15,027 nt of DNA, from contig JAISRD010000165.1 in the NCBI GenBank assembly GCA_031273835.1, positions 1 through 15,027 on the forward strand, in the 5' to 3' direction. The position numbers and the translations under genes were made by a program. Each line of letters begins with the position of its first letter. Position 1 is the stretch's first letter. This stretch comes from Treponema sp. GTDB taxonomy: Bacteria > Spirochaetota > Spirochaetia > Treponematales > Breznakiellaceae. The notes under the pieces were generated by a model. That model saw only the letters and a list, made by a program, of their open reading frames with translations. It was not told where the DNA came from and ran no database searches. This document shows, in pieces, positions 1 through 4,969 of the stretch.

Positions 1-291
1 GGCGCACGCGCTCTCAGGGCCGCGCTGGGGCCGGAAAGCATAGCCCTTGTCCCCTTTCCCGCTTTTATGGATTCGGGGCTGACGGATTACCTGGGGAGGA
101 GCCCCGCGGAAAGCCTCGACGCGGTGCGCCGCCTCACCGGGCTGCCCCTGCCGCTTACCGCGCTTCCCCAAACTTTCACCGCCGGGGGGGGGCCTTTTCT
201 CGGCAGGGAATTCTGGGCGGCCCTGATACGGGGCGGTTACCAGGGGGGATGCTACTATATAGACGCCCTGTTCGGGGGGGAGGGGCCTTGA
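1..291 (+). CDS. C-terminal part of an unrecognised protein (5' end outside window)
   Basis: An open frame runs from base 1 without a stop to TGA at 289-291, giving 96 residues of a protein that began upstream. I do not recognise the family. The segment is rich in Gly, Leu, Ala and Pro, has no obvious membrane helix, and ends in an aromatic stretch (GCYYIDALF) before a short Gly-rich tail. Codon use is strongly biased to G or C in third position, like the amidase gene that follows. Its stop overlaps the probable TTG start of that gene (bases 288-291 read TTGA), which suggests co-transcription and possible translational coupling. A G9 run lies inside it at 184-192. An internal ATG at 67 is not needed as a start because the frame is open upstream. 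Confidence is high that this is coding; no function is proposed. Confidence 0.7.
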   Translation, partial: GARALRAALGPESIALVPFPAFMDSGLTDYLGRSPAESLDAVRRLTGLPLPLTALPQTFTAGGGPFLGREFWAALIRGGYQGGCYYIDALFGGEGP

Positions 292-637
292 GGAGGATAA
301 CGATAGTCCTGGCCGTTTTTTTGTTCCTCCCGGCCCTTTCCCTGGGCGGGCAGGCCAGGGGGAAAAGCTATACGGTGGAGGAAACCCTTAAGGCCCTGGG
401 GGCGGCCCTCAGCTGGGACCCCTTCTTCGACTCCGGGGTCCTCACCCTCCGGGGGGGCCGGCGGCTGAATTTTTACGCCGGAGAGGAGGGGGAGGCGGGC
501 CCCGTGCTGGCCGGGGGGGGGGAACTCCTCACCACGGCCCTTCCCTATATCAGGGGGGGGACCCTCTTTTTCCCGGAGGCCTTTGTCGCCGCCGCCGGGG
601 GGGCCCTTCCTTCCCTCCCGGAATTCACCTCCCCCCC
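184..637. repeat. Cluster of long mononucleotide G (and C) runs
   Basis: Runs of seven or more identical bases are packed into this stretch: G9 at 184-192, G7 at 274-280, G7 at 451-457, G10 at 513-522, G8 at 553-560, G7 at 597-603 and C7 at 631-637. Another G8 lies at 1488-1495. The rest of the window has only scattered G7 runs (for example 6914-6920, 8607-8613 and 14090-14096). All lie inside coding frames (the first gene and the amidase), so a one-base slip would cause a frameshift. The glycine-rich, GC-biased coding of the region partly explains them. Confidence 0.9.
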
Positions 638-1364
638 GGAGGAGGGGGCCCGTTTCCGTATCGCGGCGATCATCATCGACCCCGGCCACGGCGGCAGGGA
701 CTCCGGGGCGGTGGGGAACCACACCATAAAAGGCAAAACCCTTAAATCGGTGGAAAAAGACATAGTCCTCGCCGTGTCCCGGAAGCTCCAGTCCCTGCTT
801 CAGGCCGCCTATCCCGGCAAACGGATACTGCTCACCCGTACCGGGGATACCTATCCCTCCCTGGAGGAGCGGGTCAATACCGCCAACGCGGTATCCCTCG
901 GGGAAAACGAGGCGATCATCTATATTTCCATACACGCCAACGCCTCCCTCAACAAAAACGCCCGGGGTTACGAGGTCTGGTACCTCACCCCGGAGTACCG
1001 GCGTTCCCTGATCGATCGGGAAAAATACGACGGCACGGAGGAACTGATTCCGGTTTTGAACGCCATGCTGGAAGAGGAATTTACCATGGAGAGTACCCGC
1101 ATGGCCCGGTTTATCCTCAACCGCTTTACCGAGGGCCTGGGGAACCGCATACCCTCCCGGGGTCTCAAGGCGGAAAACTGGTACGTGGTGCGGAACGCCC
1201 GTATGCCCTCGGTGCTGGTGGAACTGGGTTTTGTTACCAACCCCGAAGACGCTCAGCTTATGGCCGATCCGGCCTACTTGAAGAAATTCTCCGAAGCGTT
1301 ATATAAGGGAATAGCCGATTTTGTGGCGGAATTTGAGAGCTCCGGCGGTTATATAGCCCGGTGA
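288..1364 (+). CDS. N-acetylmuramoyl-L-alanine amidase (Amidase_3, exported)
   Basis: This is a periplasmic zinc amidase that cleaves the bond between N-acetylmuramic acid and the L-Ala of the peptide stem in peptidoglycan. The Amidase_3 fold occupies about residues 125-350 (358 aa from the chosen start). It carries DPGHGG with zinc ligand H134, an EKDI-type segment with zinc ligand E156, SIHANA with zinc ligand H216, and VELGF with catalytic E312. A hydrophobic signal sequence covers residues 4-20. Residues about 25-100 form a beta-rich region resembling stalk domains of cell-wall enzymes; that match is weak. I chose TTG at 288 because the signal peptide then starts properly (RR then hydrophobic), an AGGGG motif lies just upstream, and the start overlaps the previous stop. 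ATG at 249 would add 13 residues before the signal peptide and lacks this logic. The neighbouring GerMN gene supports a cell-wall role. Several G-runs cross its 5' half. Confidence 0.9.
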   Translation: MRRITIVLAVFLFLPALSLGGQARGKSYTVEETLKALGAALSWDPFFDSGVLTLRGGRRLNFYAGEEGEAGPVLAGGGELLTTALPYIRGGTLFFPEAFVAAAGGALPSLPEFTSPPEEGARFRIAAIIIDPGHGGRDSGAVGNHTIKGKTLKSVEKDIVLAVSRKLQSLLQAAYPGKRILLTRTGDTYPSLEERVNTANAVSLGENEAIIYISIHANASLNKNARGYEVWYLTPEYRRSLIDREKYDGTEELIPVLNAMLEEEFTMESTRMARFILNRFTEGLGNRIPSRGLKAENWYVVRNARMPSVLVELGFVTNPEDAQLMADPAYLKKFSEALYKGIADFVAEFESSGGYIAR

Positions 1365-1393
1365 GCGCCGTGCCGGAGGGGAGTCGCCGGGGA

Positions 1394-1419
1394 CCCGGTT
1401 GTCCCGGTTGTCCGGTTGT
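1394..1419 (+). repeat. 9-bp tandem repeat (CCCGGTTGT, about 2.9 copies)
   Basis: CCCGGTTGT occurs at 1394-1402 and again at 1403-1411, followed by CCGGTTGT at 1412-1419 with one C missing. The array lies in the 70-base gap between the amidase stop and the GerMN start, ending just before that gene's Shine-Dalgarno sequence (AAGGGA, 1424-1429). The unit length is a multiple of three, so the upstream TTG-started extension of the next frame would stay open if copies were gained or lost. Confidence 0.9.
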
Positions 1420-1434
1420 ATTGAAGGGAAATGG

Positions 1435-1884
1435 ATGAAATTTTCGATGTTTAAGGCGGGCCGCCGTTTCGCCTACCTGGTGTTGCTGGGGGGGGTCGCC
1501 CTTTTTGATTTTATCAGTTTTGATCTGGTCAGGCGGACCTTTGAGTTCTTCACCTTTGAGCAGGGGAAGGCGGTGGTGGAGGACAGGATGCTCCCCAGGG
1601 CCCCCTCGCCGGAACAGGATATGGAGCGCTATGTGGGGGAGGCCCTTTTGGGGCCCGTTTCCCTGGATTTGGCCCCCCTTTTTACCAAGGGGACCCGCCT
1701 CCGCTCCCTTTTGTACCGGGACCGGGTGATCTACGCCGATTTAAGTGAAAGCGCCGTTCTGCCGATACCTGGTAACAGGGATGTTCTGCAATGTCTGGAG
1801 GTCCTGGAGCGGGGTATCAGGCGGAATTTTCCTCAGGCGGCGGGGGTGAAGCTTTTTATCGACGGAAATGAGATAATTTTCTGA
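1435..1884 (+). CDS. Small membrane-anchored GerMN-domain protein
   Basis: The 149-residue product starts with a short basic segment and a hydrophobic helix (about residues 12-27), so it is probably anchored in the inner membrane with its bulk in the periplasm. The C-terminal 90 residues fit the GerMN domain: an EALLGP segment, then GTRL, a VIYADLS strand, and a closing GVKLFIDGNEI strand. In Bacillus GerM this domain occurs in a cell-wall-associated sporulation and germination lipoprotein; in other bacteria it is found in envelope proteins of unclear biochemistry. Placement behind the amidase and before flaA, remembered as conserved in treponemes, suggests a cell-wall role (inference). ATG at 1435 was chosen because AAGGGA (1424-1429) sits 5 bases upstream. 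A longer TTG start at 1399 would place the start inside the 9-bp tandem repeat and has no ribosome site. A G8 run crosses the helix-coding part. Confidence 0.75.
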   Translation: MKFSMFKAGRRFAYLVLLGGVALFDFISFDLVRRTFEFFTFEQGKAVVEDRMLPRAPSPEQDMERYVGEALLGPVSLDLAPLFTKGTRLRSLLYRDRVIYADLSESAVLPIPGNRDVLQCLEVLERGIRRNFPQAAGVKLFIDGNEIIF

Positions 1885-1896
1885 ATTTCCGCTAAA

Positions 1897-1916
1897 TTCC
1901 GGCGGTTTGGCCGGAA
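1897..1916 (+). other. Small inverted repeat downstream of the GerMN gene
   Basis: TTCCGGC (1897-1903) can pair with GCCGGAA (1910-1916) around a 6-base loop, starting 12 bases after the GerMN stop. It is followed by an A-run, not a T-run, so it is not a classical intrinsic terminator on the + strand. It could be an mRNA 3'-end stabiliser, a weak Rho-linked pause site, or chance. Confidence 0.4.
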
Positions 1917-1931
1917 AAACTTAAAAAGGTG

Positions 1932-1961
1932 TTGACAATTGTCGGGGAGATATTGTAAGCT
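1932..1961 (+). promoter_or_regulatory. Probable sigma-70-type promoter of flaA with palindromic -35
   Basis: A perfect TTGACA lies at 1932-1937. The -10 is less clear: TAAGCT (1956-1961, 18-base spacer) keeps the three key positions of TATAAT, while TGTAAG (1954-1959, 16-base spacer) is an alternative. Transcription would begin about 45 bases before the flaA ATG. Bases 1934-1943 (GACAATTGTC) form a perfect 10-bp palindrome overlapping the -35, which could be an operator. flaA has a strong ribosome site (AAAGGAG, 1999-2005) 6 bases before its ATG. Confidence 0.65.
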
Positions 1962-2011
1962 TTTTATATATCTATCTGGCTATTTATAACCGTGTGTTAA
2001 AGGAGCTGTGA

Positions 2012-3106
2012 ATGAAAAGGATCTTCATTCTTATTGCCATCGCGTTGATTGCGGTTGGTGGATTGTTTGCTGAAGAAGCGGTACTTATCGACTTCACCAA
2101 ACTCGGAGCGGACATTATTCCGGAAGAGCAGACCCAGGAAGAGACGGACAGGGGTGATCAACCAAAAATGACCCAGAACCGGGCGACCGTAATGGATTAT
2201 GGCGCCGTGGCCGGCGGTTCCTTTACCGACGAGCAAAAACGGGTGATGAAGACATCTCTGGCCATCAAGAACTGGACCGTAACGCTTGCCTCCTCTTCCC
2301 GGAATACTTCGCGGGAAGTTTTGACCTATACCGACGAGGCTGCCTCAAAGCAGTACGGTACGGTCATGGGTGTGCGGGTCAATTTCCCCGTGGAGCCGTG
2401 GAATTCCTGGGCGTTGATCAAACCGCCCTTTGAGATTCCCGCTTACGAGCCCACCGGAACCGTCGACGACGAGGGGAACTTTACCGCCGCAGAGGGCGGT
2501 GGAGGCGGCGTTATAGGCCTTTCCCGTTTTGAGGGCCCCGACGAGGACCAGGACGGCAAGGCCGATTACGGTCTTGGTGTGGTGAAGAACGTGGGGACCA
2601 TCAAGTCCATCGCCGTAAACGTATACGGCCTTAACTTCCCCCACAGTCTGTCGGTTGTGCTTATCGATTCCGAGGGGCACGAAAAGACCATGTTCGTCGA
2701 TTATCTTAACTTTGACGGCTGGGCCGAACTGTACTGGCAAAACCCCGCCTATGTAAGTCAGGTGAGGAACCGGGAGCTCAGGCAGTACCCCCTGTATCCT
2801 ACCACAACCCCCTTTGTTAAATTCGGCGGCTTTCTTATCAAGCGCGACGCCGACAGGATAGGCGGTGATTTTATCGCCTATTTCCGTGATGTAAAGATCA
2901 TCTACGATAAGGCGGTCCTTGACACCGACAGGGATATCAATGATGAAGGGCTGTGGCACATTATTACGGATCGTGAGACCGCTAAGAAGAAATGGGAAAT
3001 GAGCCGTTTCGGTCAAAGCCAGATTCTCAATTATTTGGAACGTCAGAAACAGGCCACGGAGGATACCTTTACTCCTTCGCCCAGGGCCGACGCCGCTCAG
3101 GAATAG
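2012..3106 (+). CDS. flaA: Periplasmic flagellar filament outer-layer (sheath) protein FlaA
   Basis: FlaA coats the FlaB core of the spirochaete periplasmic flagellum and helps set filament helicity and stiffness. The 364-residue product has a clear Sec signal peptide (MKRIF, a hydrophobic core, then GLFA before EE, cleavage near residue 20) and a FlaA-family body. Recognisable parts are the mature start VLIDF, a segment around GVRVNFPVEPWNSWALIKPP, a Gly-rich loop, the KNVGTIKSI and NVYGLNFPHSL strands, and the C-terminal region around WEMSRFGQSQILNYL. Length is close to other treponemal FlaA proteins (about 350 aa). D177, D179, D181 and G182 spell a DxDxDG sequence that resembles a calcium-binding loop, unproven here. 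The gene is a single transcription unit: strong promoter and ribosome site upstream, strong terminator downstream, and less extreme GC bias than the preceding genes, all consistent with high expression. Its neighbours suggest the FlaA1-type paralogue rather than FlaA2; this assignment is from remembered gene order. Confidence 0.92.
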   Translation: MKRIFILIAIALIAVGGLFAEEAVLIDFTKLGADIIPEEQTQEETDRGDQPKMTQNRATVMDYGAVAGGSFTDEQKRVMKTSLAIKNWTVTLASSSRNTSREVLTYTDEAASKQYGTVMGVRVNFPVEPWNSWALIKPPFEIPAYEPTGTVDDEGNFTAAEGGGGGVIGLSRFEGPDEDQDGKADYGLGVVKNVGTIKSIAVNVYGLNFPHSLSVVLIDSEGHEKTMFVDYLNFDGWAELYWQNPAYVSQVRNRELRQYPLYPTTTPFVKFGGFLIKRDADRIGGDFIAYFRDVKIIYDKAVLDTDRDINDEGLWHIITDRETAKKKWEMSRFGQSQILNYLERQKQATEDTFTPSPRADAAQE

Positions 3107-3122
3107 TTCCTGTGTGAGTGAG

Positions 3123-3161
3123 AAAGAGCTGTCTGAGAGTATTTCAGACAGCTCTTTTTTT
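3123..3161 (+). terminator. Intrinsic terminator of flaA
   Basis: AAAGAGCTGTCTGA (3123-3136) pairs perfectly with TCAGACAGCTCTTT (3144-3157) around a 7-base loop, and a seven-T run occupies 3155-3161. This is a near-ideal Rho-independent terminator 16 bases after the flaA stop. Its T-tract ends only 10 bases before the next start codon. Confidence 0.95.
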
Positions 3162-3171
3162 GTGGTAAACC

Positions 3172-4386
3172 ATGGTCCCGGATCGTAATAAGCTGTGGAA
3201 ACAATATGAGCAATACGCTTCCGTGCTGGTCCACATAGCCAGGGACTTGGGAGAAATGCTCGAAGCGGCGGTCCGCCGTCTGCCTTCCCATCCTATGGTT
3301 AAGGGCCGGTATAAGGAATTCGGCTCGTATTATAAAAAATACCTCAAACTCCTCAATGCCCAAAAGGATGAAGCGGACCCTGTCATCACCGACCTCGTGG
3401 GCCTGCGGGTGGTCTGCCCCTTCCTGGAGGATTTGGCGGCGGTGGAAGATATTATCCGGCAGGATTTTACCGTTCTTGAACTGGACCGGAAGGGCGCTCA
3501 TTTCAGTTTCAAGGAATTCGGCTATGAGTCGATACACCTCCTTATCAAAATCCCCGAATCCATACTGGAAAAACGGGGAAACTGCGGCTGCGAAGTGGCG
3601 GAAATCCAGATCAGGACTATTTTGCAGGACGCCTGGGCCGAAGTAGAACATGAGCTGGTCTATAAGGCGGAATTTACCCCCTTTGACGATCCTTTGAAAC
3701 GCAAGCTCGCGGCGGTCAACGCCAGCCTTTCTCTGGCGGACAACATATTCCAGGAAATACGCACCTATCAGCGGCAGCTTAACGGCGAATTGGGCAAGCG
3801 GCGGGATTCTTTTTTTAGAAAAATTGAGGAAGCCACCGACGGACTCCTCTTTGAGGAGCCTGAAAAACCCGGGGAAGGGGACGCTTATATTCAACCGGGG
3901 CTGCGGAATACCATTGACGATCTGCTCCTCAACGCCCTCTATGCCCATAACAAGAACCGTTTTGACGAAGCCATCAGCTTTTACAGCCGTATTTTGGATA
4001 TGAAGCCCGGCAGCCCCGTTACTTCCCTGATCTACAAACACCGGGGTATGGCAAATTTTGCCCAATCCTCCTATGAAGCGGCTATTGAAGATTTTTCCAA
4101 AGCCCTGGAACTGGACCCCGAATCGTACAAGGCGGCGTATTACCGGGGGGTGGTAAAATCGGTACTCCGGCGTTATTCCGAGGCGATTGACGATTTTACC
4201 CTGTCTTTGGAGATACATCCCTACCAGAATTTTACCCTCTACCGGCGGGGACAGGCCTACTACCATCTGGAGGATTATCCGGCGGCCCTGGCGGATTGTG
4301 AAGCCTCCCTTGCCCTGGACCCCGATTCCGAAGGGGCCGCCAAATTCCGGAATCTGCTCCAGAAAAAGCTTAAAATGTCGGGATAA
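3172..4386 (+). CDS. RelA/SpoT-type alarmone synthetase domain fused to TPR repeats
   Basis: The 404-residue soluble protein begins with a (p)ppGpp-synthetase fold (about residues 30-200) with no HD hydrolase domain, like small alarmone synthetases. Visible hallmarks are R46, K48, S52 and K56 in the nucleotide-binding segment, DLVGLR with D74, GYESIH (117-122) with the guanine-stacking Tyr118, EIQIRT with catalytic-type E144, and EH at 159-160 followed by YK. By family knowledge these transfer pyrophosphate from ATP to the 3'-OH of GTP or GDP; some relatives modify other targets, so the product is not certain. A charged linker (about 205-245) leads to four TPR units (about 254-282, 287-319, 321-350 and 354-387), which usually bind proteins. 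No TGS or ACT domain for ribosome regulation is seen. ATG at 3172 is the first possible start (in-frame TAA at 3166-3168), but there is no good Shine-Dalgarno and the flaA terminator lies immediately upstream. GTG at 3225 is a less likely alternative because it would remove part of the leading helix. Confidence 0.85.
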   Translation: MVPDRNKLWKQYEQYASVLVHIARDLGEMLEAAVRRLPSHPMVKGRYKEFGSYYKKYLKLLNAQKDEADPVITDLVGLRVVCPFLEDLAAVEDIIRQDFTVLELDRKGAHFSFKEFGYESIHLLIKIPESILEKRGNCGCEVAEIQIRTILQDAWAEVEHELVYKAEFTPFDDPLKRKLAAVNASLSLADNIFQEIRTYQRQLNGELGKRRDSFFRKIEEATDGLLFEEPEKPGEGDAYIQPGLRNTIDDLLLNALYAHNKNRFDEAISFYSRILDMKPGSPVTSLIYKHRGMANFAQSSYEAAIEDFSKALELDPESYKAAYYRGVVKSVLRRYSEAIDDFTLSLEIHPYQNFTLYRRGQAYYHLEDYPAALADCEASLALDPDSEGAAKFRNLLQKKLKMSG

Positions 4387-4427
4387 AACGGGAATTTCCG
4401 CAGGCTGCCGACACCGTCAGAGGATCA

Positions 4428-4456
4428 TTGACAGAAGGACGGGATTTTTGTATTGT
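4428..4456 (+). promoter_or_regulatory. Promoter of tRNA-Glu
   Basis: TTGACA (4428-4433), a 17-base spacer and TATTGT (4451-4456) make a good vegetative promoter. Transcription would begin about 4-5 bases before the tRNA. It lies 41 bases after the stop of the alarmone synthetase gene. Confidence 0.8.
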
Positions 4457-4466
4457 TTCAATGCAA

Positions 4467-4538
4467 GTCTCCTTCGTCTAGTGGTTAGGACATCGGGTTT
4501 TCATCCCGACAACGGGGGTTCGACTCCCCCAGGAGATG
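4467..4538 (+). tRNA. tRNA-Glu (anticodon UUC)
   Basis: The 72-base sequence folds into a full cloverleaf. The acceptor stem is GTCTCCT (4467-4473) with AGGAGAT (4531-4537), the D-stem is GTCT/GGAC, the anticodon stem TCGGG/CCCGA encloses loop TTTTCAT giving anticodon TTC, and the T-arm is GGGGG-TTCGACT-CCCCC. The variable region is short and lacks position 47, and U13-G22 with A46 are present, as expected for bacterial tRNA-Glu. The discriminator base is G73. The CCA end is not encoded (TGA follows), so it must be added by nucleotidyltransferase. The first acceptor pair is G1-U72 rather than the usual G1-C72. The gene has its own promoter and terminator. tRNA-Glu also supplies Glu for tetrapyrrole synthesis in some bacteria; nothing nearby bears on that. 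Confidence 0.95.
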
Positions 4539-4543
4539 TGACA

Positions 4544-4572
4544 AAAAAAGAGCCCCAGAGGGGCTCTTTTTT
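4544..4572 (+). terminator. Intrinsic terminator of tRNA-Glu
   Basis: AGAGCCCC (4549-4556) pairs with GGGGCTCT (4560-4567) around the loop AGA, extended by A-T pairs, with six Ts at 4567-4572. It starts 5 bases after the tRNA. The A-run on the other side means it could work in both directions, although no minus-strand gene is seen. Confidence 0.93.
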
Positions 4573-4651
4573 GTCTACCGGAAGAACCGGCGTCTTGCTT
4601 CATACCACAATGAGAAAAAGAGTAGAAACCCCTTTTTCAAAAGGGAAAGCA

Positions 4652-4814
4652 ATGCGCCGTTATTATTTACACACACGTTACGAAGGGATCTTTTACGCTG
4701 AACTGGCAGACCTTGGCACGGGCCGCAAGCCGGCAGCCCGAAGTTACCGGTACGAAAAGCCGGGATGAGGCGTTATTGGTTATTGCCAAATGGTTTCCCC
4801 TGTTTTTACCCTAA
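4652..4814 (+). pseudogene. Frameshifted N-terminal relic of a phage-type tyrosine recombinase
   Basis: From ATG at 4652 (AAGGGA at 4641-4646 is a plausible ribosome site) the frame reads YYLHTRYEGIFYAEL then TG and ARS, ending at TGA 4766-4768. Skipping one base near 4745 brings in the continuation TGTKSRDEALLVIAKW, which runs to TAA at 4812-4814. Joined, the two pieces resemble the N-terminal DNA-binding (SAM-like or arm-type) region of integrases common in treponeme genomes: a FYAEL strand, a TG turn, then ARSTGT.SRDEAL. This match is by pattern memory, not a search. Only about 53 residues remain; the core-binding and catalytic domains (Arg, His, Tyr) are absent, so it cannot be active. 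It lies 114 bases downstream of tRNA-Glu, a typical integration target, which supports decay of an integrated element. Alternatively it is a short orphan ORF with chance resemblance. Confidence 0.55.
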
Positions 4815-4827
4815 CTGTACCCTAACT
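4807..4827 (+). repeat. Direct repeat TACCCTAACT, 11-base period
   Basis: TACCCTAACT occurs at 4807-4816 and 4818-4827, separated by one base. The first copy overlaps the end of the integrase relic. It lies about 45-65 bases upstream of the candidate -10 elements for tamB. One turn of spacing is typical of paired protein sites, but two short copies may be chance or a scar of element loss. Confidence 0.6.
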
Positions 4828-4870
4828 CCTTATACCATAAAGAATTAGCCGGTTTTTATACGGATTCAGA

Positions 4871-4895
4871 TATACTATTTTCTACGGCTTATAAT
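4871..4895 (+). promoter_or_regulatory. Candidate promoter region of tamB (two -10 elements)
   Basis: The 155-base stretch 4815-4969 is AT-rich and non-coding. It contains TATACT (4871-4876) and a perfect TATAAT (4890-4895), but neither has a good TTGACA-like -35 at 16-18 bases; the best is a poor TTCAGA at 4865-4870. An A9 run at 4908-4916 follows. Transcription from TATAAT would give a leader of about 65-70 bases before the GTG start of tamB. The region must promote tamB because the tRNA terminator isolates it from upstream genes, but the exact site is uncertain. Confidence 0.35.
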
Positions 4896-4969
4896 AGCAA
4901 TTTATACAAAAAAAAAGTATGCTTTAAGGTAAAGTTCTTCGATAATCAAAGGGAGAACAAAGGATTCCG

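Noticed and set aside
249..287. ATG at 249 as amidase start
   Set aside because: It would overlap the upstream gene by 43 bases and place 13 extra residues with Arg in front of a good signal peptide; TTG at 288 has a ribosome site and a stop-start overlap.
255..935. 226-codon minus-strand frame opposite the amidase
   Set aside because: It consists of Pro/Gly-rich low-complexity sequence produced by the G-runs on the other strand; the + strand gene has clear catalytic motifs.
1897..1916. Terminator after the GerMN gene
   Set aside because: The hairpin is followed by As rather than Ts on the coding strand, so it is kept only as an inverted repeat.
3097..4266. 389-codon minus-strand frame opposite the alarmone synthetase gene
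   Set aside because: It is a mirror of a gene with clear motifs, with no ribosome site or family resemblance of its own.
4630..4645. CCCTTTT/AAAAGGG inverted repeat near the integrase relic
   Set aside because: It has a 2-4 base loop and no T-tail, and contains the ribosome site of the relic; chance is likely.
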